Shown: one piece after another, positions 9,291-17,006 of the stretch
Numbering within the stretch: the stretch's first letter is position 1
How the letters are laid out: each line of letters starts with the position of its first letter
Source of the DNA: Eimeria necatrix
Lineage: Eukaryota > Apicomplexa > Conoidasida > Eucoccidiorida > Eimeriidae
Direction: 5' to 3'
Assembly: GCF_000499385.1 (NCBI RefSeq)
Contig: NW_013654615.1
Coordinates: 1-17,320, forward strand
DNA: 17,320 nt
Program-made: the position numbers and the translations under genes
The notes under the pieces: generated by a model
What the model saw: only the letters and a program-made list of their open reading frames with translations
What the model was told of the DNA's origin: nothing
Database searches by the model: none

Positions 9291-9311
9291 ATACATAAAA
9301 GCTGCATCTAT

Positions 9312-9403
9312 TTGTCCCTCAGCTGCAGCAGCAAAAGCGCTGCATGCAGCGGGGCCCTTTGGAAGCAACTCTACAGGGCGGCAGCTGCTAGCTCAGCCTG
9401 CTG

Positions 9404-9454
<51 letters not shown>

Positions 9455-9632
9455 GCTGCTGCTGCTGCTGCTGTTGCTGTTGCTGGGGCTTTGAGGTGTC
9501 TGTGCACCCCACGGGCTACCTCCATGCAGCCAGTGGGCCTTCAAAAAGCAGCACTAAGGGTTTAGGGTTTAGGGTTTGGATTCAGAGGGGCCTCAAACCC
9601 GCCAGAAACTGCTGCAGTTCTTGGGGGCCCCG
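9312..9632. other. CTG tract and unique flanks; no secure gene
   Basis: A CTG tract (9409-9487) is flanked by unique sequence whose plus frames look weakly coding (for example ALHAAGPFGSNSTGRQLL). A two- to three-unit TTTAGGG cluster sits at 9558-9577, followed by 60 unique bases leading into the minisatellite. No splice-consistent gene was assembled. Confidence 0.5.
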
Positions 9633-9635
9633 CCA

Positions 9636-10068
9636 GGTGTACGTACACCTGAGGAGCTGTGGGGTGTACGTACACCCGAAAACGTGTGGGGTGTACCTAC
9701 ACCTAAGAAAGCGTGGGGTGTACGTACACCTGAAAGTGCGTGGGGTGTACGTACACCTAAGAAAGCGTGGAGTGTAGGTGTGGGGTGTACGTACACCTGA
9801 AAATGCGTGGGGTGTACGTACACCTGGAAGTGCGTGGGGTGTACGTACACCTGGGAAGCTGTGGGGTGTACGTACACCTAAGAACGCGTGGAGTGTACGT
9901 ACACCTGCAAAGGCTTTGGGTGTACGTACAGCTGAGCAGCTGTGGGGTGTACGTACACCTGAAAATGCGTGGGGTGTACATACACCCGAGCAGCTGTGGG
10001 GTGTACGTACACCTGAGGAGCTGTGGGGTGTGCGTACACCTGAGAAGCTGTGGGGTGTACGCGGAGCT
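9636..10068. repeat. 27-bp minisatellite with palindromic GGTGTACGTACACC core
   Basis: About 15 full units of 27 bases plus partial copies. Each unit is the 14-base perfect palindrome GGTGTACGTACACC followed by a variable 13-base spacer such as TGAGGAGCTGTGG. Because 27 is divisible by three, frames stay open on both strands. One frame on each strand reads GVRTP plus four variable residues per unit. The longest minus frame (198 aa) also includes AT-rich flank. No start, splice or homology evidence makes it a gene. Confidence 0.92.
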
Positions 10069-10104
10069 GCTTTTTTTGCTGCCCGAAGAGGACTTTCTTT
10101 GGGG

Positions 10105-10222
10105 AGAGAAGAATGTAAATGAAAGAATATAAATGAAAGAATACAAACAAGAGAATATAAATAATTAAAAGAATACAAATAAAAGAATATAAATGAAGAA
10201 TATAAATTAAAGAATATAAATG
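10105..10222. repeat. AT-rich minisatellite, AATATAAATGAAAG type
   Basis: Imperfect 14-16 base units of the form GAATATAAATGAAA or GAATACAAATAAAA directly follow the 27-bp minisatellite. Confidence 0.85.
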
Positions 10223-10409
10223 CCTAAGAGAAGCAGTTGGAGAGGAAATGGCAGCAGCTGTTTCCGCTGCGGTGTACGTACACCCCACAGCTGCACGTAC
10301 ACCCCAAAACAGCCAGCAGCAGCAAAGCTTCCTGCTGCTGCTGCAGCATCAGCAGCAAACTGCAACAGCTCCCCGCCCGCTGCTCCCATAACTTTCTACA
10401 AATCCCACT

Positions 10410-10454
<45 letters not shown>

Positions 10455-10504
10455 CGACGAAGCCACTTGCTGCAGTTTTGAGAAAGGATACACTACTCAG
10501 GTAA
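10220..10504 (+). CDS. doubtful exon resembling the PAKPY segment of the RING-H2 family
   Basis: From an ATG at 10220 a plus frame passes two stray copies of the minisatellite core, Ala-rich sequence and a Ser tract encoded by CAG repeats. It reaches SPTKPLAAVLRKDTLLR and the donor CTCAG|GTAAAC near 10500. SPTKPLAAVLRK matches SPAKPYAAVLRE of RING-H2 paralogue A at 9 of 12 residues, mostly through synonymous codons. No membrane or RING exon follows on this strand. A second frame (Gln tract then PDEATCCSFEKGYTTQ) is equally open. It may be a remnant or coincidence. Confidence 0.25.
10411..10452 (+). repeat. uninterrupted CAG tract
   Basis: About 14 perfect CAG triplets preceded by CCACTG and followed by unique sequence. 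Confidence 0.9.
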
Positions 10505-10529
10505 ACACGACAAGAGAATCAAATGAACT

Positions 10530-11662
10530 GGGGGGCCCCACGGGGGCCCCCCAAAGTGAACCCTCCACAAGGGCCCCTAAGGGGCCCCCAATAAGGCCCC
10601 ACGGGGCCCCTTGGGGGGCCCCTGCTAAAAGACGGCAACATAAAGTTCTTAACGAGAAGCACATTGCTGCAGCTGCGTCTCTGCAAACAACCTGACAGGG
10701 GGGCCCCCCGGGGGGTCCCCCGGGGGGCCCCCCTGCCAGTCCTTGGGGGCCCCTTCACCCCAAACATAGCTGCGCACAAGTGGGGGCCCCCCGGGGCCCT
10801 GTGGGGGCCCCTAGGGGCCCTAGGGGCCCCCACAGGGGCCCCCTGGGGGCCCCACAGACTCCTCACAGGGGCCCCCTGGGGCCCCCACAGGGGGCCTCAG
10901 GGGGCCCCCACTCGGGCATTTGCCGTCAGCGCTTCTCTCTGGTCTCCCAAAGGACCTTTTGGGGGCCCCGGGGGCCCCCTGGGGCCCCCAGGGGGCCCCC
11001 TTGGGCCCCTAGAAACGGCTTTGGGGGCCCCGGGGGCCCCCTACGCTGTGAGAAAGTATACGGGGGCCAACAGGGGGCACATTGAGGTTAACAGGGGCCC
11101 CTAATTCCCAGCAACAATCTTTAGAGGGGCCCCCTTGTGACAAATAATGTACCTACGGGGGGCCCCTGCATGCATGCGTCGAGGCAGCCCCACTAAATGC
11201 CTATTCAACTACACATCCCAAACCCCGCCTGTGGGGGCCCCCCTTGAGGCCCCCGGGGGGCCCCCCGGGGGGCCCCCAGGGGGGCCCCCTGGGGGCCCCC
11301 CTTGAGGGCCCCCTGGCGGCCACCCCTTGAAGGTCCTGCTTGGGGGCCCCCTTGAGGGTCCTTTTTATTCCCCCAAGGGGCTCTCAAAGGGACCGCGGCA
11401 GCAAACTGTGGTACAGGGGGGCCCCTGGGGGGCCTCCTTTTGGGGGGGGCCCCTGTTTGGGGGGCCCCCCATGTACCCTAGCCGGGGGCCCCTTCATGGG
11501 GGCCCCCCTTAGGGTACAGTCCCCAATATGGCCCCTCTATGAATGCCCCGTTGGGCAACCCCTTTGCTGGGGGCCCCCTGGGGGCCCCCAATAACAACCC
11601 CACCCAGCGGAACTCCCTGGGGCCCCCCGGGGGCCCCCCGGGGGCCCCCTGGGGGCCCCCTT
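10530..11662. repeat. GGGGCCCC palindromic octamer field
   Basis: GGGGCCCC and GGGGGCCCC/GGGGGGCCCC variants recur at 10-30 base intervals for more than 1.1 kb, densest at 10700-11080, 11225-11320 and 11570-11662. Frames on both strands read as Gly/Ala/Pro/Arg mixtures and are repeat translations. It ends just past the stop codon of the minus-strand gene at 11671. No gene is supported inside it. Confidence 0.85.
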
Positions 11663-11670
11663 GGATGGAT

Positions 11671-11771
11671 TTATACGTCTTGGTTTTGCTGTGGAGGAAT
11701 TGAGGGCTGGTGCTCCAGAAAGGCAATAAAGGCCAAAGCAGCAGAAGCATCTGCTACAGCCAGCGAGCCCA

Positions 11772-11806
<35 letters not shown>

Positions 11807-12362
11807 AGCGCTGAAAGACCCATGGGGGGGGGCCCCAGCTCCGCCGTGTAGTCCCGCATGCACAGCGGACATAGCTGCAGCAGCAACCGCAGCAGCAGCA
11901 GCAGCAGCAACCGCAGCAGCAGCAGCAGCACGTGTGGCGAAGCCAGATGGCCCCACAAATTGACTCGAAGGCGCAGCTCTGCACGCCAAACCCTAAACCC
12001 TAAACCCTAAACCCTAAACCCTAAACCCTAACCCCCACGCCAAAACTATCGCAGCTCCGCACCAAAAAGGAGCCAGAGGCCCCCAACAAAGACAGGAGAG
12101 TGAAGGGGGCCCCGGGGGGCCCCCCAGGGGGCCCCTCGGGGGCCCCGGGGGCCCCCCGGGGGCCCCCCGGGGGCCCCCCGGGGGCCCCCGGGGGGCCCCC
12201 AAGAGCAGCAGGAGGGGCCCCTGAGTTCTTACGTTGCTGCGGCGGAGCCAGGTGTCTATACAGCTGCGGTGGTAGAGGTGCTCGCAAGGCAGCAGCCGCA
12301 CGAGAGAAGAAGCGCTGAAAGTTTCGAAGCAAATTGAGCAGCTGCAGACACAAAATCCACAT

Positions 12363-12405
<43 letters not shown>

Positions 12406-12883
12406 GGTTCGGGGTGCTGCAGCTGCTGCTGCAGCGGCTGATGCTGCTGTGCTGATGTAGTCGCTACTGGCGCTGCAGCCGCTGCGGTGGCTCCTGCTGC
12501 AGCGGCTGCTGCTGCTGCTGCCGCTGCAGCGGCTGCTGCTGCAGTGGCTGCTGCTGCTGCTGCTGCTGCTGCTGGCTTACAGGGCGTTTGAATCGTCTCC
12601 CAGTGTTTCTCTGCTGGCTGCTTGCTGCAGCAAACGGGCCCCCAGAGGCTCGTTGCTGCAGCTGCGCCGCTGCAGCGGCCCCTCACTAGCTTCGGCGGGA
12701 GCAGCAGCAGCAGCTGCTGCTGCAGCAGGAGCAGCAGCGGCTGCAGCAGGAGCTGCACCAGGTCCAGCAGCAGGTGCTGCTTCCTGCAGCCCCTGCTCAA
12801 GATCTGGTGGCTCCTGCTGCTCTCGCTGCTGCTGCTGCTGCTGCGTGCTTCCGCCGCCCGCTGCTGCGTCTCCCGCTGCTGCA

Positions 12884-12915
<32 letters not shown>

Positions 12916-13034
12916 CAGCCTGCTGCTGTTTGTAGAGGCTGCTGCTGGGACCTGGTGTGTCTCCTTTTCCAGCGCCTCCCTGACCTGCAGCAGCAGAAAG
13001 AGGAGACACTTGAAACCCTTTTGCTTCTCCCCCT

Positions 13035-13067
<33 letters not shown>

Positions 13068-13194
13068 AAGCAAGAGCAGCAACAGCAGCAAGTGTAGCAG
13101 TAAGAGCAGCAGAAGCAACAGTGGAAGGAACCACAGCAGCACCAGTAAATGCAACAGCAGCAGCTACAGCAACCGCAACAGCAGCAACAGCAGG

Positions 13195-13225
<31 letters not shown>

Positions 13226-13426
13226 GAAGCAGCAGCAGCAGCTGCTGCTGCTGCTGGTTCAGAACATGAGCACCTTCTCGTATGGCTTCGCCGGGCACCA
13301 GCTCTGTGCAGTCACAGAAAACCTCAAAACCCCAAACCCTAAACCCTAAACCCTAAACCCTTAAAGCTGAAGCAACCCGGCACGACCCCTCGAAAACCCT
13401 GCTGCAGCAACACTCCCTGCTTCAGC

Positions 13427-13460
<34 letters not shown>

Positions 13461-13534
13461 CTAGATGCTGCTGTTGCTACCTCCCGGCTACTGTCCACCC
13501 CGCGTTCCTGCTGCTGCTATTGCTGCTGCTGTTG

Positions 13535-13591
<57 letters not shown>

Positions 13592-14105
13592 GCCTCTAGG
13601 TTGCTTTCGTGGACCTCCTGCAGAAAATTTCCAAATCTCGGAAGCCCAATGGCTGACAGCAGGGCAGCCGACTGCAGCAGCAACAGCAGCGCAGCAGCAG
13701 CAGCAAAAGGGCATTGCTGCAGCAGCAAAGCATAGGGAGCCTCCCCGCTAGGCAGACAGCAGCTGCAGCAGCACTGACCACACGCTATGCAGAAGCAGCA
13801 GCAGCAGCTGCTGCTGCTGCTGCAGAAGCAACAACACTGGCACGAAAGCGCATAGAACTGCAGCAAAAACGAGGCGCAACAGCAGCAAATATCCTACAGC
13901 AGCAGCAGCAGCAGCAAACACACTACAGCAGCCGCAGCAGCAGCAGCAAACACCCTACAGCGGCCGCAGCAGCAGCAACAAATACCCTACAGCGGCCGCA
14001 GCAGCAGCCGCAAATCCCCTACAGCAGCTGCAGCCGCAGCAGCAGCAAACACCCTACAGCAGCCACAGCAGCAGCAGCAGCAGCAGCAAACACCCTACAA
14101 CAGCC

Positions 14106-14152
<47 letters not shown>

Positions 14153-14317
14153 CCTCCTGTTCGAGCTGCCTGAGAAGAGCCACATGGTGCTGCCGCCTCT
14201 GGTCTGCTTGGCGCTCTCGAGTTTGCTGCTGCTGCTGCCGCCGCTGCAGCTGCCGCGCTTCTGCTGCTCGTTGCCAGTGGCGAGTCAAGACGCACAAAAT
14301 CGAAGCCAGGGCCGACT

Positions 14318-14351
<34 letters not shown>

Positions 14352-14379
14352 CGGGGCTTCTTCCGACGCCGCTGGCGAG

Positions 14380-14465
<86 letters not shown>

Positions 14466-14682
14466 GGAGACGCAGCAGCAAAGGAAGCGCAAGACACGGG
14501 AGAGAAGCAGCAAAAGGAGAGACTAAAGGGCAAAAGAAATAAAAAAAAGAAATAAAAGAAATAAAAGAAATGAAATAATTAAAAATAAAAATAAAAAGAC
14601 AAAAAAGAAAAGAAGACAAAGTTTGCTGCACTCACCACTAGGGCAAACACAAACAGCCAAATTACTACATCGCCAGGGTCAT
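11671..14682 (-). CDS. membrane-anchored RING-H2 zinc-finger protein, paralogue B (5' end not resolved)
   Basis: Probable membrane-bound E3 ubiquitin ligase and paralogue of the gene at 3494-5927. Exons in minus-strand order: 14682-14636, 14315-14154, 13671-13594 (tentative), 13303-13274, 12984-12581, 12341-12233, 11874-11671 (TAA). Joined in phase, the first two make a membrane helix (VVIWLFVFALV then SALASILCVLTRHW) and a Gln/Arg-rich coiled region ending ALLRQLEQE. The 30-base exon encodes SWCPAKPYEK. The 404-base exon starts VREALEKETHQ, carries Ala/Gln tracts and ends DDSNAL. The RING reads CSICFETF, LLPCEHLYHRSCIDTW, LCPLCMRDY, with spacing identical to paralogue A. The tail has a Gln run, then LEHQPSIPPQQNQDV. 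The exon at 13594 would need a GC donor (GAG|GCAAGC) or continue into poly-Ser. Upstream exons beyond 14682 were not found, though the frame stays open through poly-Ala. Confidence 0.78.
11773..11930. repeat. CTG and CAG tracts at the last exon of paralogue B
   Basis: The CTG run (11773-11806) is exonic and reads as poly-Gln on the minus strand, after the RING. The CAG run (11877-11930) is intronic; on the coding strand it is CTG and ends in the acceptor CTGCTGCAG. Confidence 0.85.
11988..12210. repeat. CCCTAAA and GGGGCCCC repeats in the RING-splitting intron of paralogue B
   Basis: The intron 11875-12232 corresponds in position to the CCCTAAA-filled intron of paralogue A. Here it has a small CCCTAAA cluster (11989-12033) and a dense GGGGCCCC block (12106-12207). 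Confidence 0.88.
12364..12573. repeat. CTG tract in the intron before the RING exon of paralogue B
   Basis: CTG triplets with GCAGCGG interruptions fill the intron 12342-12580. The matching intron of paralogue A is filled with TGCATGCA instead. Confidence 0.85.
12700..13250. repeat. CAG/CTG tracts in the large exon and adjoining intron of paralogue B
   Basis: Tracts at about 12700-12780 and 12830-12915 are exonic and give Ala and Gln runs on the minus strand. The tract at 13037-13255 lies in the intron between the SWCPAKPYEK exon and the 404-base exon. Confidence 0.8.
13335..13590. repeat. CCCTAAA cluster and CTG tracts in paralogue B
   Basis: CCCTAAA at 13335-13362 and CTG tracts at 13430-13458 and 13508-13590 lie between the tentative exon 13594-13671 and the PAKPY exon. 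On the minus strand the last tract reads as poly-Ser/Gln, so part of it may be exonic. Confidence 0.8.
13676..14153. repeat. CAG tracts and a CAAACACCCTACAGC minisatellite in a paralogue B intron
   Basis: CAG tracts surround about seven imperfect copies of CAAACACCCTACAGC followed by variable CAG or CCGCAG stretches (13914-14100, spacing about 25-45 bases). All lie in the intron between exons 14315-14154 and 13671-13594. The plus-strand frame through them is not accepted as a gene. Confidence 0.8.
14318..14630. repeat. CAG tracts and A-rich sequence in the intron after the membrane exon of paralogue B
   Basis: CAG runs (14318-14350 and an almost perfect one at 14381-14463, about 27 triplets) are followed by an A-rich AAATAAAAG stretch (14535-14620). 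On the minus strand the intron starts with the consensus donor GTGAGT and ends with CTGCTGCAG. Confidence 0.85.
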
Positions 14683-14699
14683 CTGCAGCACAAGGAGAC

Positions 14700-15105
14700 A
14701 CAAGAAGTTTTGCTGCTGCAGCAGCAGCAGCAGCTGCTGCTGCTGCTGCTGCTCTTGGAGCAGCAGCAGCAGCAGAGGCGGGGCAGAAGCAGCCGCACGC
14801 GCAGCAGCAGCAGCAGCAGCTGCTGCTGCTGCAGCAAAGGCAAAGGGGGCATCGGCGCTGGCGCCCGCAGCAGCAGCAGCCACTGCAGCAGCAGCAGCCA
14901 CCGCAGCAGCAGCCACCGCAGCAGCAGCAGCAACAGCAGCAGCAACAGCAGCAGCAGCAGCACACCCATTCTCTATGAGGGCTTGGCCTCTTTCAAAGGC
15001 CCGTGTCCGCCCTCGCCGTTGATTCCATAGTTCAGCTGCTGCTGCTGCCGCTGCTTTGCTTCACGGGAGCCTGCCTGCCGCTGCTGCTGCTGCTGCTGCT
15101 GCTGC

Positions 15106-15138
<33 letters not shown>

Positions 15139-15646
15139 GTACGTACACCAGAAGCAGCACACTGTCAGCACGCAGTCAAAGAGGACCCCGTCAGCCGTGC
15201 TGCAGCAGCACACTCATTGAGTTTACTTGCAGGGGTGCTGCTGCTGCTGCAGCGGCGGCAGTAGCTGCTGCTGCTGCTGCTGCTTCTAGCTGCTGCTGCC
15301 TGGCTGCAGCAGTGCCTAAACAGTAACATAAGCTACTTAGAAAAGGGGCCTCACCCCTCAGCAATTGGTTTCTGTTCTATAGTAGGGGGCCTTCGTGCTG
15401 CAGCAGCAGCAGCAGCTCGCGCGGCAGCAGCAGCTGCTGCCGGTAGAGCTGCAGCTGCTGCTCCTGCTGCCGCTGCTGCTGCACGTTGCATGTGCCGTCT
15501 GCGGCTGCTGTTGCTGCTGCTGCTGCTGCTGAGACAAACGTGTGATTGAATTTGCGCGCAGTTTTGCTGCTGCAGCAGAGCCTTTTGCTGCTGCTGTGCA
15601 GCAAGAGCGCCGCGGTCTTGCTGGGGCCTCACCTGCTGCCGCCGCC

Positions 15647-15679
<33 letters not shown>

Positions 15680-15774
15680 CCGGGTTGGATTTTTGTTTTT
15701 TGTCCGTTTTTTGTGTCCTGCGTGCCTCCCCGGCGTCCGCGCGAGCTGCTGCAGCGAAGCAGCAACCAGCAGCT

Positions 15775-15812
<38 letters not shown>

Positions 15813-15820
15813 TCTTAATC
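14700..15820. repeat. CAG/CTG-rich interval between paralogue B and the DUF4536-like gene; no secure gene
   Basis: CAG and CTG tracts alternate, with palindromic switches at about 14712-14752 and 14803-14833. Unique islands occur at 14965-15030, 15136-15235, 15320-15400 and 15680-15760, with coding-like frames on both strands, for example ELWNQRRGRTRAFERG on the minus strand. The 5' exons of paralogue B and the promoters of both divergent genes should lie here. A stray CGTACGTACACC sits at about 15138. Confidence 0.7.
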
Positions 15821-15937
15821 ATGACTAGGGGCCCCCCTGAAACACCAGAACTTGGGGGCCCCTGTGTCTCCCTTTTGTCTTTGTCGAAGCCGCTGCTGCC
15901 AGAGTCTCTGCAGCAGGCCCTCTCGCGGCGCTGCTCC

Positions 15938-15981
<44 letters not shown>

Positions 15982-16518
15982 TCCGCAAGCAGCAGCAGCA
16001 GCAGCAGCAGCAGCAGACTGCTTCCAGTGCAGGCTGCTCGGCTGCTGCCTCCTTTCTGGGGCCTCTTTTGCTGCTCTTTCTCAAGCAGCTTTGAGGGCCC
16101 CCCGCAGCAGCGACAGATACTTCTACAGTTTTGTTGCAGCAGGCTTTGCCGGGCTCGGTAAACCCTAAACCCTAAACCCTAAACCCTAAACCCTAGACCC
16201 TAAACCCTAGGTGCCCGGCGCTGCGCCCTCGAGGGTGCTTTAGATCTGGCCCAGTGGCTAGGGTCTTGAGTTCGGGTCTGGGGCAAGGGTTTAGGGTTTA
16301 GGGTTTAGGGTTTGGAGTTAGAGCCGGGGCGTAGGGTCTAGGGCTTGCATGTGGGGAGGAGGGTTTAGGGTTTAGGGTTTAGGGTTTAGAGCTTGGGACT
16401 GGTGTCTTGTGGCGCAGCCGTGTACAGATTTATCGTGCCTACAAAGGGAGCCAGCCTGCAGCAGCAGCAGCAGCAGCAGCAGCAAGAGCAGCAGCAGCAG
16501 CAAGAGCAGCTGCAGTAG
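15821..16518 (+). CDS. small membrane protein, DUF4536/TMEM261 (DMAC1)-like, two exons
   Basis: Exon 1 is 15821-16157 and exon 2 is 16418-16518. The junction G|GTAAAC...GCGCAG|CC is phase 1 on both sides, giving 145 residues. The ATG has A at -3 and is the first in its frame. Order: MTRGPPETPELGG, KPLLPESLQQALSRR, two poly-Ala runs from CAG repeats, then DCFQCRLLGCCLLSG leading into a membrane segment, a basic loop (LRAPRSSDRYF), a second hydrophobic segment (SFVAAGFAGL) and VYRFIVPTKG. It ends in a Gln/Glu tail and TAG. The C-x2-C-R motif followed by two short membrane segments resembles DUF4536 proteins, including human TMEM261/DMAC1, a mitochondrial complex I assembly protein. I judge the gene likely and the family assignment only moderately likely. 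A mitochondrial inner-membrane location is inference. Confidence 0.62.
16159..16390 (+). repeat. CCCTAAA and TTTAGGG repeats in the DUF4536-like gene intron
   Basis: CCCTAAA (16160-16198) starts within the donor GTAAAC itself. TTTAGGG clusters (16287-16312, 16362-16388) occupy the 3' half, so one intron carries the heptamer in both orientations. Confidence 0.9.
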
Positions 16519-16522
16519 CAGA

Positions 16523-16562
<40 letters not shown>

Positions 16563-16570
16563 GCAGCAAG
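16459..16570 (+). repeat. CAG tract spanning the end of one gene and the gap to the next
   Basis: CAG/CAAGAG triplets encode the Gln/Glu tail of the DUF4536-like protein up to its TAG at 16516, then continue through the 59-base gap to the next ATG at 16578. Confidence 0.9.
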
Positions 16571-16577
16571 AGCGAGG

Positions 16578-16770
16578 ATGAGTACAGCAGACGTGGGCAC
16601 AGGGGGCACTAACGGCCAGCCTGCTGCAGCAGCTGCAGGAGCAGCAGCAGCAGCAGCAGCAGCAGGGCCCACGCTGGCTTCTCTGCGGCAGCAGAGGCAG
16701 CAGCAGCAGCAGCAAGACTCGTCTGTCCAAGGTAAGGAGTTGAGGCTGCTTCTCGATGCCTCCACACCAG

Positions 16771-16861
<91 letters not shown>

Positions 16862-16968
16862 TTGATAGGGCCGCCGCTGCTGCTGTGCTGTTCTCAGGGG
16901 CCTCCTCCGGGCGGGGCCCCCTGGAGCGCGGGGCCCCGCTGAGCGGGTCCTTGCTGCCGGCTTCTGCT

Positions 16969-17006
<38 letters not shown>

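Noticed and set aside
9636..10068. CRISPR-like array (regular repeats with variable spacers).
   Set aside because: Spacers are only 13 bases and similar to each other, there are no cas genes, and the genome is eukaryotic. It is a minisatellite.
9582..10178. 198-residue minus-strand frame rich in GVRTPHSFS repeats.
   Set aside because: The palindromic 27-base unit keeps frames open on both strands. There is no start context, splice site or homology, and the N-terminal part is AT-rich minisatellite.
10630..10700. Minus-strand LQRRSCSN matching an octapeptide in paralogue B, suggesting another copy.
   Set aside because: The shared stretch is largely AGCTGCAGC from CAG repeats, and flanking residues show no further similarity.
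10664..11104. GAP/GGP-rich frames that could look like a collagen-like protein.
   Set aside because: Composition follows directly from GGGGCCCC repeats, competing frames are equally open on both strands, and no non-repeat domain is attached.
14151..14350. Plus-strand frame DLLFELPEKSHMVLPPLVCLAL with a signal-peptide-like start.
   Set aside because: The minus strand of the same bases gives a 54-codon phase-0 exon that completes the membrane helix of paralogue B and mirrors paralogue A. The plus frame runs into poly-Gln and TAG with no partner exon.
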